Shown here piece by piece: positions 53,750-62,984 of a stretch of 64,000 bases of DNA. Position 1 is the stretch's first letter. Each line of letters opens with the position of its first letter. Position numbers and translations under genes: made by a program. The stretch covers positions 721,501 through 785,500 of the forward strand of contig NZ_JAHXDN010000001.1 in assembly GCF_019375555.1 (NCBI RefSeq), in the 5' to 3' direction. A model generated the notes under the pieces. The model was not told the origin of the DNA and made no database searches. It was given only the letters and a program-made list of their open reading frames with translations. This stretch comes from Roseobacter insulae (lineage in GTDB: Bacteria > Pseudomonadota > Alphaproteobacteria > Rhodobacterales > Rhodobacteraceae).

Positions 53750-54754
53750 GTGAACTGGATTTTCGTAGGTGCCAGCACCATCGCGGCGCAGCACATGATC
53801 GGCGCCGTCAGGGCGCAATCGGGTCACGATGTGTCATGGATTGTCAGTGGCTCCGCGAGCCGTGTCTCACGCTGGGCAGGTGATCATGGCATCAGCAACG
53901 CGACCAGTGAGCTGTCGGAGGCCCTGGCCGATGACAGCGCCAGCGCGGTTTACATTTCGTCGACAAATGAGAAACACTTTGCGCAGGCCATGGCGGCGAT
54001 TTCCGCGGGCAAGCATGTTCTGTGCGAGAAACCTTTGGCGCTCACGCCGACAGAGGCAGCCGAAATGGTAAAGGCTGCCAAGAATGCGGGTGTGGTTTTT
54101 GGCACCAACCATCACCTGCGTTGTTCCGGCTCACACCGCAAGGTGCGTGATCTGATCTCGTCAGGTCGGATTGGAAAGGTGCTGTCGTTGAGGCTGTTTC
54201 ATGCCGTTCACCTGCCGGAAAACCTGCAGGGCTGGCGGATCAATGATGCGTCCGCCGGTGGCGGCGTGATCCCGGACATCACCGTGCATGACGCGGATGT
54301 GGCGCGTTTCCTGCTGGGAGAAGACCCTCAGGACGTTGTCGCGCAGATGGTGTCGTCCGGCATGGGACGCGGCGTCGAGGATTCCGCCATGTCTGTGTGG
54401 TCAATGCCCTCTGGCGCCATGGTCATGTCTCACGAAAGTTTCACCCATCCCTTTGCCGGCAGCGGGTTGGAGGTGCACGGCGATGCGGGGTCGGTTTTTG
54501 CGACCGGGGTGATGACGCAGGAGCCTGTCGGCACCGTGGAGCTGGTTACTGCCAGCGGGCGCGAGGCAATCGCCTTTTCGGGCCATTCTCTCTACGCACA
54601 GGGTGTCGCCGAGTTTGTCGAGGCGATGTCCGGCACGGAGCGCCCGGCAGCGGACGGGGTTGACGGGATCAAGTCTCTGGCCGTTGCTCTTGCCGTTCGG
54701 CAGGCCGCACAGACCGGCACCCGCGTCGAGATCACCTACGGAGAGTTCGCGTGA
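53750..54754 (+). CDS. Gfo/Idh/MocA family oxidoreductase
   Basis: A 334-residue NAD(P)-dependent dehydrogenase. The Rossmann start is WIFVGASTIAAQHMIGAVR, the signature CEKPLALTPTEA is at about residue 95, and the catalytic region GGGVIPDITVHDADVARFLL has the Asp and His expected. The GTG at 53750 is seven bases after GGAG; an ATG at 53723 lies inside the operator. First gene of the operon, overlapping the CoA-transferase gene by 4 bp (GTGA). It probably oxidises a sugar, polyol or cyclitol taken up by the transporter encoded downstream. Confidence 0.85.
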   Translation: MNWIFVGASTIAAQHMIGAVRAQSGHDVSWIVSGSASRVSRWAGDHGISNATSELSEALADDSASAVYISSTNEKHFAQAMAAISAGKHVLCEKPLALTPTEAAEMVKAAKNAGVVFGTNHHLRCSGSHRKVRDLISSGRIGKVLSLRLFHAVHLPENLQGWRINDASAGGGVIPDITVHDADVARFLLGEDPQDVVAQMVSSGMGRGVEDSAMSVWSMPSGAMVMSHESFTHPFAGSGLEVHGDAGSVFATGVMTQEPVGTVELVTASGREAIAFSGHSLYAQGVAEFVEAMSGTERPAADGVDGIKSLAVALAVRQAAQTGTRVEITYGEFA

Positions 54755-56322
54755 CGAAGGTTGTGTCTCCGGCCGAGGCGGTATCGCGCATACCGGATGA
54801 TGCGGTTCTGACCGTGTCGTCGTCGTCGTCGCTGGGCTGCCCCGATCTGGTGCTGAAGGCGATAGGAGAGCGCTTCGAGAACGAGGCGCATCCGCGCAAC
54901 ATTACCTCGCTGCATCCGATTGCGGCCGGCGACATGTACGGTGTCAGGGGCATGGATTACCTTGCCAAGGACGGGCTGCTGACCCGGGTGCTCGCGGGCT
55001 CTTACCCGTCGGGTCCCTCTCACCTTGAGATGCCCGAGATTTGGCGGATGATCGTCGAGGACCGTGTCGCGGCCTACAATGTGCCGTCCGGTATCATGTT
55101 CGACATGCATCGTGAAGCGGCGGCGCACCGTCCGGGCGTGCTGACACAGGTCGGGATGGAAACCTTTGTTGATCCGCAGCGTCAGGGCTGCGCGATGAAC
55201 AGCCGTGGTGCCGCCGCGCCGATTGTGTCGCGCGTGCGTTTTGCCGGGGACACATGGCTGCATTTCCCGAATGTCGTGCCAACGGTCTGCATCCTGCGGG
55301 CCACGACAGCGGATGAGCGTGGTAACCTCACCTATGAACATGAGGGCGCGTACCTTGGCGGGCTGGAGCAGGCCATTTGCGTGCGAAACAACGGTGGTCT
55401 GATCATCGCCCAGGTAGAGCGCGTCACGGCGACGGGCAGCCTGCGCCCCCACGATGTACATGTGCCCGGCCATCTGGTCGATCTGGTGGTCATCGACCGC
55501 GATCAGAAGCAAACCTGCGAAACCCGGTACGATCCGGCCATTTCAGGTCAGGTGATGCGCCCCTGGGACAGCTTTTCGCATGCCGAACATGGTGTCGAAA
55601 AGACCATCGCCAGACGGTCCGCGCAGGAGTTGCGCGCCGGGATGACGGCCAATCTTGGTTTTGGGATCAGCGCGATGGTGCCACGCATCCTGCTGGAAGA
55701 AGGCCACCCGGACGCCGTGACCTGGACGATCGAGCAGGGTGCTGTCGGGGGCGTGCCGCTGACCGGTTTCGCCTTCGGCTGCGCGTCCAACGCAGATGCG
55801 TTTGTTCCGTCGCCGCAGCAGTTCATCTACTTTCAGGGGGCGGGTTTTGACCTATCCTTTCTGTCCTTTCTGGAAGTCGACATCCAAGGCAACGTCAATG
55901 TCTCCAAGCTTGGCAAGAAACCGTATCTCACGGCAGGCTGTGGGGGGTTTGTGGATATCACCGCGCGCGCGCGGAAAATCGTCTTTTCCGGCTGGTTCGA
56001 GGCGGGTGCCGAGATCGAGATGACGGAAGAGGGCATCAAGGTCGCGAAACCCGGTCGCTTTACCAAGATGGTTGAGCAGGTGGAACACGTGACCTTTTCG
56101 GGCGACAGGGCCCGCGCGCAGGGGCAGGATGTTCTCTATGTCACCGAACGCTGCGTGATCCGGTTGACCGAGCACGGGTTGGTCGCGACCGAAATCATGC
56201 CCGGCATCGACGCGCAGGTTGACATCGTCGGCGCATCCGGCGGTCGGGTGACAGTCGCCGAAAATGCGGTGCCCATGCCCGCATCGCTGTTGTCAAAAAG
56301 CCCGATGGGACTGACGTTATGA
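54751..56322 (+). CDS. Acyl-CoA:acetate/3-ketoacid CoA-transferase (YdiF-type, fused subunits)
   Basis: A 523-residue class I CoA-transferase with alpha- and beta-type halves in one chain. The catalytic glutamate is in WTIEQGAVGGVPLTGFAFG at about residue 330, inside the second half, and the first half has VSSSSSLGCPDLVLKAI and GNLTYEHEG. It would move CoA onto an organic acid produced in this pathway. Starts at a GTG overlapping the previous stop and is coupled by ATGA to the enoyl-CoA hydratase gene. The acid is unknown. Confidence 0.87.
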   Translation: MTKVVSPAEAVSRIPDDAVLTVSSSSSLGCPDLVLKAIGERFENEAHPRNITSLHPIAAGDMYGVRGMDYLAKDGLLTRVLAGSYPSGPSHLEMPEIWRMIVEDRVAAYNVPSGIMFDMHREAAAHRPGVLTQVGMETFVDPQRQGCAMNSRGAAAPIVSRVRFAGDTWLHFPNVVPTVCILRATTADERGNLTYEHEGAYLGGLEQAICVRNNGGLIIAQVERVTATGSLRPHDVHVPGHLVDLVVIDRDQKQTCETRYDPAISGQVMRPWDSFSHAEHGVEKTIARRSAQELRAGMTANLGFGISAMVPRILLEEGHPDAVTWTIEQGAVGGVPLTGFAFGCASNADAFVPSPQQFIYFQGAGFDLSFLSFLEVDIQGNVNVSKLGKKPYLTAGCGGFVDITARARKIVFSGWFEAGAEIEMTEEGIKVAKPGRFTKMVEQVEHVTFSGDRARAQGQDVLYVTERCVIRLTEHGLVATEIMPGIDAQVDIVGASGGRVTVAENAVPMPASLLSKSPMGLTL

Positions 56323-57086
56323 GTGATGTGACGCTTCGCAAGCAAGGATCTGTCGTTGTGCTTACCTTGCAAAATCCCGACAAGCTCAACACCTTGACGC
56401 TGCCGATGCTGGAGGCGTTGGAAGGTCATCTGACCGCGATTGAACGCGATACATCGGTGCGCTGTGTCCTGGTCACCGGAACAGGTGATCGCGCCTTTTG
56501 CTGCGGTGCCGATATTGCCGCCTGGGGACATCTGACGCCTGCCGAGTTTGCACGCCATTGGGTCCGTGACGGGCATCGGATATTCGATCGGCTAGCGCGG
56601 CTGTCACAGCCCACAATTGCCGTGCTCAACGGACATGCGTTTGGCGGTGGGCTGGAATTGGCCTGTGCCTGCGACATCCGCGTCATGGCGCCGCAAGCAA
56701 CGCTGGCCTTGCCCGAAGCACATGTCGGTATCGTGCAGGGGTGGTCCGGGACGCAGCGCGCGGTGCGGCTCTTTCCCGAACCCGTGGTGAAGGAAATGGC
56801 TCTGTTCGGGCGGCGCATCCCGGCTGCCCGTGCCGCATCTTTCGGATTTATCGCCGAGGTCGCCGACAATTACATGGAGCGGGCCACGGAAATTGCAGAG
56901 GCATTGACCGGGCTGTCGCCGCGCGCCACGGAGGTGTCGAAGTACATGATACATGCGGCGACCGGTGAAGACAGGGCCGCAATGGTTGAGGCCCTGGGCA
57001 GTGCGGCGGTTGCTGGCAGCGCCGACCGGCAAGAGGGTGTGGCGGCATTCCTCGACAAGCGCCAACCCAGGTTCTCGGGACAATGA
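56319..57086 (+). CDS. Enoyl-CoA hydratase/isomerase (crotonase family)
   Basis: A 255-residue crotonase. Oxyanion-hole residues appear in AFCCGADIAAWG and GHAFGGGLELACACDI. Both catalytic glutamates of hydratases are present: one in GGLELACAC and one in LALPEAHVGIVQGW, so it can probably hydrate an enoyl-CoA or act as a lyase. It follows the CoA-transferase with a 4-bp overlap and precedes the aldehyde dehydrogenase with another, so the three should work in sequence. Confidence 0.88.
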   Translation: MSDVTLRKQGSVVVLTLQNPDKLNTLTLPMLEALEGHLTAIERDTSVRCVLVTGTGDRAFCCGADIAAWGHLTPAEFARHWVRDGHRIFDRLARLSQPTIAVLNGHAFGGGLELACACDIRVMAPQATLALPEAHVGIVQGWSGTQRAVRLFPEPVVKEMALFGRRIPAARAASFGFIAEVADNYMERATEIAEALTGLSPRATEVSKYMIHAATGEDRAAMVEALGSAAVAGSADRQEGVAAFLDKRQPRFSGQ

Positions 57087-58642
57087 CGATGAAGGAAATG
57101 ACGATTAACGCCGCAGTGCCTGTGGACATGCCCCCGCCATTCGAAGGGCGGCATCTGATTGACGGTGCATGGAAGGCGAGCGCGGATGGCGCGATGTTCG
57201 AGCGGATGTCGCCGTCGCATGGCGTGGTGGTCAGCCGGTCCGCTCTCGGCGGGGTGCCTGAAGCCCAAGCTGCAATCGGCGCGGCAAAGCGTGCGTTCGC
57301 AGCTGGTGCATGGAGCCGTATTTCCGGTCAGCAACGTGCCGGTATCCTGCTGAGGGTCGCAGAGCTGATCGAATCCAATGTCGAACGGATCGCTCTTCTT
57401 GAAACGCTTGAAAGCGGCAAGCCGATCAGCCAGTCGAGAGGTGAGGTATCCGGCGCTGCGGATTTGTGGCGCTATGCTGCATCGCTGGCGCGGTCCACTC
57501 ATGGCGACAGCCACAACACGCTGGGCGACGACATGCTGGGCGTGGTTCTCAAGGAGCCGATCGGCGTTGTGTCGATCATCACGCCCTGGAACTTTCCGTT
57601 CTGGATATTGAGCCAGAAACTGCCGTTTGCCCTCGCCGCCGGATGCACGGTTGTGGTCAAGCCATCAGAAATGACGCCCTCTTCGACCGTGATGATGGGC
57701 GAACTTTTGATGGAGGCGGGCCTGCCCGCAGGTGTGTGTAACATCGTTTTGGGGCATGGACAGCCGGTGGGCAGCACCTTGTCTACCCATGAAGATGTGG
57801 ACATGGTGACCTTCACTGGGTCCACGGCCGTTGGCAAGATGATCACCCAAGCCGCCTCGGGCACATTGAAGAAGGTGGCGCTGGAACTGGGCGGTAAGAA
57901 TGCGCAGGTGATTTTCCCCGACGCCAATCTTGAAGACGCCGCCGATGCGGTGGTTTTCGGGGTCTATTTCAACGTCGGCCAGTGTTGCAATTCTTCCAGC
58001 CGGATCCTCGTGCACGAGGATATCGCGGACTCGTTTGTCGAGCGGATCGTCGCCTTGTCGCGCGATGTGGCGTTTGGCGACCCGCTCGATCCGGAAACGC
58101 AGGTCGGGGCGATCGTCACGCCGGAGCATAACAGCAAGATCCACGCCTATGTGGCGGATGCCGCTGCCGCGGGCGCAGTGGTTGTGCTTGGCGGTGCCCC
58201 GATGGATGTGCCCGGGCTTGGAGACCAGTTCTATCAACCGACCATCATCAGCGGCGTCACGGCGGACATGCCCATTGCGCGGGAGGAAGTCTTTGGGCCG
58301 GTGCTGGTGGTTCAGACGTTCCGCACCCTGCCAGAAGCGATAGAGCTGACCAACGCCACGGAGTTTGGCCTCTCGGCAGGTGTCTGGAGCGAGAACGTGC
58401 ATACCTGTCTAGCATTTGCCAAAGCGGCACAGACCGGTACAGTTTGGACAAACACATGGATGGACGGTTACCCGGAATTGGCGTTTGGAGGCATGAAACA
58501 ATCTGGCCAGGGACGTGAAATTGGCCACTACGGGTTCGAAGAATTCCTTGAGGTGAAATCGGTTGTGATGCGCATCGGGCGCACGCGGACCTCTTGGGTG
58601 AAAACACGCGACGAAACGCGTGAAGACATTGTTACGCAATAA
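57083..58642 (+). CDS. Aldehyde dehydrogenase
   Basis: A 519-residue NAD(P)-dependent aldehyde dehydrogenase. The substrate-handling Asn is in [12 protein letters not shown] (N170), catalytic Glu E268 in [11 protein letters not shown], and the nucleophile C301/C302 in [13 protein letters not shown], with [10 protein letters not shown] further on. It is of betaine/aminobutyraldehyde-like length with an N-terminal extension of about 20 residues. It oxidises an aldehyde to an acid, which the CoA-transferase could activate. Coupled by ATGA to the hydratase gene. Confidence 0.9.
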   Translation: MTMKEMTINAAVPVDMPPPFEGRHLIDGAWKASADGAMFERMSPSHGVVVSRSALGGVPEAQAAIGAAKRAFAAGAWSRISGQQRAGILLRVAELIESNVERIALLETLESGKPISQSRGEVSGAADLWRYAASLARSTHGDSHNTLGDDMLGVVLKEPIGVVSIITPWNFPFWILSQKLPFALAAGCTVVVKPSEMTPSSTVMMGELLMEAGLPAGVCNIVLGHGQPVGSTLSTHEDVDMVTFTGSTAVGKMITQAASGTLKKVALELGGKNAQVIFPDANLEDAADAVVFGVYFNVGQCCNSSSRILVHEDIADSFVERIVALSRDVAFGDPLDPETQVGAIVTPEHNSKIHAYVADAAAAGAVVVLGGAPMDVPGLGDQFYQPTIISGVTADMPIAREEVFGPVLVVQTFRTLPEAIELTNATEFGLSAGVWSENVHTCLAFAKAAQTGTVWTNTWMDGYPELAFGGMKQSGQGREIGHYGFEEFLEVKSVVMRIGRTRTSWVKTRDETREDIVTQ

Positions 58643-58655
58643 GGGAGGAAACCAA

Positions 58656-59906
58656 ATGCGTGCATTTCCAAAGACAAAGGCAACAGTTGTTGCTGCCTTG
58701 ATGACATCGGCAACCATGGTTGCGGCGGATGACGTTGAAGTTCTGCACTGGTGGACATCGGGTGGTGAAGCGGCCGCCCTGAACGTCCTGAAGCAAGATC
58801 TGGAAGGTCAGGGCATCGGCTGGACGGACATGCCGGTTGCCGGTGGCGGCGGGGAGCAGGCGATGACTGTTCTGCGTGCCCGGGTAACCGCCGGCAATGC
58901 GCCGACGGCGGTGCAGGGGCTGGGGTTTGACATTCTGGACTGGGGCAAGGAAGGCGCCCTGGCCGATCTGAACGAGGTCGCGGCCAAGGAAGGCTGGGAC
59001 GAGGTGGTGCCGGATGCTCTCAAGGCTTTTGCCAAGGTCGATGGCAAGTGGGTATCTGCACCCGTGAACGTGCATTCCACCAACTGGGTCTGGGCGAACA
59101 AATCCGTTCTGGACGCCAACGGCATCGCGGTGCCGACGTCATGGGAAGACTTCACCGCCGCTCTTGAGACGCTGAAGGCGGCCGGGATCACTCCGATCGC
59201 ACATGGTGGGCAGGCGTGGCAGGAAGCGACCGTCTTCGATGCGGTTGCGATGTCGGTGCTGGGCCCGGATGGCTACAAGGCGGCCTTCGTCGATCTGGAT
59301 GAGGCAACCCTCGGATCGGACGCAATGAAGGAGGCCTTCGACCGCATGGCGGTGATCCGCGCCAACGTGGATGACAATTTCTCGGGCCGTGACTGGAACC
59401 TTGCCACCGCGATGGTGATCAACGGCGAGGCTGGTTTCCAGATGATGGGTGACTGGGCCAAGGGCGAATTCCTGAATGCCGGGAAAGTGCCGGGCGAGGA
59501 CTTCCTGTGCTTCAGGTTCCCCGGTACCGCCGATCAGGTCACATTCAACGCCGACCAGTTCATGATGTTCGATCAGGGTGGCCCGGTTTCAGCAGAGCAG
59601 GCGGCGCTGGCCTCTGCAATCCTGTCTCCGTCCTTCCAGTCGGCGTTCAACGTGGTCAAGGGCTCTGTGCCAGCGCGCACCGATGTCAGCGATGCTGACT
59701 TCGACGCCTGTGGCAAACAGGGGATGAAAGACCTTGCTGCCGCGGCCGCATCGGGCAACCTCTTCGGCTCGATGGCACACGGGCATGCTGCCCCGGCATC
59801 GGTCAAGAACGCCATTTATGACGTGGTCACCGCGCATTTCAACGGCGAATTCGACAGCGAAACAGCTGTTGATGAACTCGTCGATGCGGTGTCGATCGCC
59901 AAGTAA
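58656..59906 (+). CDS. Carbohydrate ABC transporter substrate-binding protein (CUT1)
   Basis: A 416-residue periplasmic binding protein with signal peptide [20 protein letters not shown] followed by MVAADD. The body starts [18 protein letters not shown], similar to glucose/mannose-type binding proteins of the GtsA group. AAGGGAGGA stands just ahead of the ATG at 58656, which is preferred over a longer frame from 58620 overlapping the ALDH gene. Ligand is unknown; the similarity favours a hexose-sized compound or glycoside. Confidence 0.9.
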   Translation: MRAFPKTKATVVAALMTSATMVAADDVEVLHWWTSGGEAAALNVLKQDLEGQGIGWTDMPVAGGGGEQAMTVLRARVTAGNAPTAVQGLGFDILDWGKEGALADLNEVAAKEGWDEVVPDALKAFAKVDGKWVSAPVNVHSTNWVWANKSVLDANGIAVPTSWEDFTAALETLKAAGITPIAHGGQAWQEATVFDAVAMSVLGPDGYKAAFVDLDEATLGSDAMKEAFDRMAVIRANVDDNFSGRDWNLATAMVINGEAGFQMMGDWAKGEFLNAGKVPGEDFLCFRFPGTADQVTFNADQFMMFDQGGPVSAEQAALASAILSPSFQSAFNVVKGSVPARTDVSDADFDACGKQGMKDLAAAAASGNLFGSMAHGHAAPASVKNAIYDVVTAHFNGEFDSETAVDELVDAVSIAK

Positions 59907-59913
59907 TCCTCCC

Positions 59914-59942
59914 GGCGGGGCGGTACGTTGCATCGCCCCGCC
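59914..59942 (+). repeat. Perfect hairpin between binding-protein and permease genes
   Basis: GGCGGGGCG (59914-59922) and CGCCCCGCC (59934-59942) pair over 9 bp with an 11-base loop, just after the binding-protein stop. No T-run follows. The same layout, a hairpin directly after the binding-protein gene, occurs in the importer operon at 11690-11747. It fits differential mRNA stability that yields excess binding protein. Confidence 0.65.
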
Positions 59943-59993
59943 ACCCCGCGTCCCACGCGAAACGATCAAAACGGCTCATGAGGAGGGCGCGTT

Positions 59994-60887
59994 ATGGCGC
60001 ATTCGGCCAACGCGGATTTCAAGACACGTCTACAGAACTGGATCCCCAAGCTGGTGTTGTCGCCCTCGGTGGCCATGATGCTGGTGTTCGTCTACGGGTT
60101 CATTCTGTTTTCAGTCTACCTGTCATTTACCGACAGCCGCCTCCTGCCCAGCTTTGGATGGGTGGGCCTGGAAAACTACTCCAAGCTCTGGCGTCTGAGC
60201 CACTGGGAAGTTTCCATCAAGAACATGGGAATTTTCGCGGCCCTCTACATCGTGATCTGCACCACCATCGGCCTTGGGCTTGCCATTTTTCTCGATCAGA
60301 AAATCCGCGGCGAGGGTCTGCTGCGCCCCATCTACCTTTATCCCATGGCGCTCAGCTTCATCGTGACCGGCACCGCATGGAAATGGTTTCTGGACCCCGG
60401 CATCGGGCTGGAAAATGTCATGCACTCATGGGGATGGGAAAGCTTTGAATTCAGGTGGATCAAGGACAGGAATTACGCCATCTACACCGTTGTGCTGGCC
60501 GCCGTGTGGCAAACCAGCGGGTTCGTGATGGCCATGTTCCTTGCCGGTTTGCGCGGCATAGATAACGAAATTCTGAAAGCGGCCCAGATGGACGGGGCCA
60601 GCAACTGGAACCTCTATCGCCGGATCATTATCCCACAATTGCGGCCCGCCTTCCTGTCGGCCTTCGTGATCCTGTCGCATCTGGCGATCAAGACCTTCGA
60701 CCTTGTGATCGCATTGACGGGCGGCGGGCCGGGGCGCGCAACGGAGCTGCCGGCGACCTTCATGTATTCCTACACGTTTTCCCGCAACCAGATGGGCATC
60801 GGTGCGGCCTCGGCCACGATCATGCTGATGACAATCGCCGCCATCATGATCCCTTACCTCTACTCTGAACTGCGGGAGAAGCGCTGA
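59994..60887 (+). CDS. Sugar ABC transporter permease (MalF/GtsB type)
   Basis: A 297-residue CUT1 permease with six hydrophobic segments (first: PSVAMMLVFVYGFILFSVYL). The coupling motif is ILKAAQMDGASNWNLYRRII near residue 200 and the GGGPGRAT loop is present. GAGGAGGG precedes the ATG. It overlaps the next permease gene by one base (TGATG), so the two are translated together. Confidence 0.92.
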   Translation: MAHSANADFKTRLQNWIPKLVLSPSVAMMLVFVYGFILFSVYLSFTDSRLLPSFGWVGLENYSKLWRLSHWEVSIKNMGIFAALYIVICTTIGLGLAIFLDQKIRGEGLLRPIYLYPMALSFIVTGTAWKWFLDPGIGLENVMHSWGWESFEFRWIKDRNYAIYTVVLAAVWQTSGFVMAMFLAGLRGIDNEILKAAQMDGASNWNLYRRIIIPQLRPAFLSAFVILSHLAIKTFDLVIALTGGGPGRATELPATFMYSYTFSRNQMGIGAASATIMLMTIAAIMIPYLYSELREKR

Positions 60888-61768
60888 TGTCCGTAGCGTC
60901 TCAAGATACCGCCATCCGCACGGGCCGCATCACCCGCACATTGATCTACGTCGTGCTGATCCTGTTCGCCCTGTTTTACATGCTGCCGCTTTACGTGATG
61001 CTGGTCAATTCGGTGAAACCGTTGTCGGAGATCACCGGCGGCGGCATGATGAATCTGCCAGAAGAGTTCACGCTGGAGCCTTGGTTCAAGGCATGGTCCT
61101 CGGCGCAGATCGGGGTGGAGCCGACAGGGCTGGCGCCCTATTTCTGGAATTCGATCAAAATGGTCGTGCCCGCCGTGGCCGTCTCCACCGTTCTGGGCGC
61201 GCTGAACGGCTACGTGCTGACCAAGTGGCGTTTCAAATACGACACCATCCTGTTCGGGCTGATGCTATTTGCCTGTTTCATCCCGTTCCAGATCGTGCTG
61301 ATCCCGATGGCGCGCATGCTGGGCCTGATGGGGCTTGCGGGGACGACATGGGGGCTGGCGCTGGTGCATGTCGTCTATGGCATCGGCTTCACGACCCTGT
61401 ATTTCCGCAACTACTACGCGGTTTTCCCGACCGAACTGATCCGGGCGGCACAGATCGATGGCGCGGGGTTTTTCCAGATATTCTGGCGCATCCTCCTGCC
61501 CTCCTCCGGACCCATCGCCGTGGTCTCGATCATCTGGCAATTCACCAACATCTGGAACGATTTCCTGTTTGGGGCGTCCTTTGCGGGCGCGGATAGCCAG
61601 CCGATGACCGTCGCTTTGAACAATCTCGTGCAGGCCTCGCATGGCGTGAAGGAATACAATGTTCACTTCGCTGGCGCGATCCTCGCGGCAACACCAACTC
61701 TGCTCGTCTACATCGTGGCTGGCCGATACTTCGTCCGCGGTCTGATGGCAGGCTCCGTGAAAGGGTGA
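60887..61768 (+). CDS. Sugar ABC transporter permease (MalG/GtsC type)
   Basis: A 293-residue CUT1 permease. Six hydrophobic segments begin with LIYVVLILFALFYMLPLYVM. The coupling motif is LIRAAQIDGAGFFQIFWRIL at about residue 186. It forms the channel with the preceding permease. The next recognised gene, the ATPase, starts 103 bp later, with only a very short frame in between. Confidence 0.92.
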   Translation: MSVASQDTAIRTGRITRTLIYVVLILFALFYMLPLYVMLVNSVKPLSEITGGGMMNLPEEFTLEPWFKAWSSAQIGVEPTGLAPYFWNSIKMVVPAVAVSTVLGALNGYVLTKWRFKYDTILFGLMLFACFIPFQIVLIPMARMLGLMGLAGTTWGLALVHVVYGIGFTTLYFRNYYAVFPTELIRAAQIDGAGFFQIFWRILLPSSGPIAVVSIIWQFTNIWNDFLFGASFAGADSQPMTVALNNLVQASHGVKEYNVHFAGAILAATPTLLVYIVAGRYFVRGLMAGSVKG

Positions 61769-61771
61769 GGG

Positions 61772-61867
61772 ATGGCTTTGCATCACGAAATGAACGGCGC
61801 AAGTGACGCGTCACAAGGACCAGACGCGCGGGGCCATCGCACCGCGCCGGGTAATCTGAAGGATTGA
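61772..61867 (+). CDS. Possible 31-residue reading frame between permease and ATPase genes
   Basis: An ATG three bases after the permease stop, with GGGTGAGGG ahead, opens a 31-codon frame (MALHHEMNGASDASQGPDAR onward) that ends 4 bp before the ATPase start. It has no hydrophobic stretch and no motif. It could be a tiny protein, a translation-coupling frame that carries ribosomes to the ATPase gene, or chance. Confidence 0.25.
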   Translation: MALHHEMNGASDASQGPDARGHRTAPGNLKD

Positions 61868-61871
61868 GACC

Positions 61872-62984
61872 ATGGGTTTTCTCGATATCGACAACACCAC
61901 CAAGTCTTACGGCGCGGTCGAAGTGCTTCACAACGTGGATATCTCGGTGCAGGAAGGTGAGTTTCTCGTGCTGGTCGGGCCGTCCGGCTGTGGTAAATCC
62001 ACCCTGCTGAACATGATTGCGGGGCTGGAAGAAATCACCAGCGGCGAAATTCGCATCAAGGACAGCGTGATGAACGGCGTTCATCCCTCCAAGCGCAATA
62101 TCGCCATGGTGTTCCAGAGTTACGCGCTCTACCCGAACATGACGGTCGGTCAGAACATCACCTTCGGGCTTGAGATGCACGGCACGCCGAAACCGGAACG
62201 GGAAAAGGCGATGCGCGAGGTCGCGAAGCTGTTGCAGATCGAACAATTGCTGGACCGCAAACCCGGGCAGTTGTCGGGCGGTCAGCGGCAGCGTGTCGCG
62301 ATGGGCCGGGCGCTGGTGCGCAACCCGGATGTGTTCCTGTTTGACGAACCGCTCTCCAATCTCGATGCCAAGCTGCGCGTGGATATGCGCACCGAGATCA
62401 AGAAGCTGCACCAGAAACTTGGAACGACCATCGTCTATGTCACCCACGATCAGATCGAGGCGATGACCCTCTCCACGCGGATCGCGGTGATGAACGGAGG
62501 CTACGTTCAGCAGCTGGGCACACCTCAGGAAATCTACGACAGTCCGGCAAACATCTTCGTTGCCACCTTCATGGGATCACCGGCAATGAACGTGCTGCCG
62601 GCGCATGTCCGCCTGCAGAAAGATGCGCCGCATGCCGAGTTCTCGCTGCATGACGGGTCGTTGGCCCTGTTGCCGTTCAGTCAGAAAAACCTCGCCGCCT
62701 GGGAGGGGAAGGAAATCCTGCTCGGCATTCGGCCGGAAACCCTGACGGACGTGGACGGCGCAGACCGGAAATCATCCAACATCGCCGAGATGACGAACCG
62801 TATCGTGGTGACCGAACCGGCGGGCTCGGACACTTTCGTATCAATGCAACTGGGTGGCAAGGATGTGATTGCACGGATGCGGTCCGATGCCGAAGTGCGG
62901 GCGGGGCAGGATTTCACCTTTGCCGTCAACATGGAAAAGGCGGTCGCGTTCGACCCTGAAACCGAAGCCCGCATTGCGCCCTGA
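61872..62984 (+). CDS. ABC transporter ATP-binding protein (UgpC/MsmK type)
   Basis: A 370-residue CUT1 ATPase. Walker A is VGPSGCGKSTLLNM, signature LSGGQRQRVAMGRA, Walker B VFLFDEPLSNLDAKL and the switch histidine in YVTHDQIEAM. The C-terminal TOBE region is present (LGIRPETLTDVDG, then VTEPAGSDTFVSMQL). A single ATPase serves this importer, unlike the two in the operon at 2.3-13 kb. It overlaps the GMC oxidoreductase start by one base. Confidence 0.93.
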   Translation: MGFLDIDNTTKSYGAVEVLHNVDISVQEGEFLVLVGPSGCGKSTLLNMIAGLEEITSGEIRIKDSVMNGVHPSKRNIAMVFQSYALYPNMTVGQNITFGLEMHGTPKPEREKAMREVAKLLQIEQLLDRKPGQLSGGQRQRVAMGRALVRNPDVFLFDEPLSNLDAKLRVDMRTEIKKLHQKLGTTIVYVTHDQIEAMTLSTRIAVMNGGYVQQLGTPQEIYDSPANIFVATFMGSPAMNVLPAHVRLQKDAPHAEFSLHDGSLALLPFSQKNLAAWEGKEILLGIRPETLTDVDGADRKSSNIAEMTNRIVVTEPAGSDTFVSMQLGGKDVIARMRSDAEVRAGQDFTFAVNMEKAVAFDPETEARIAP

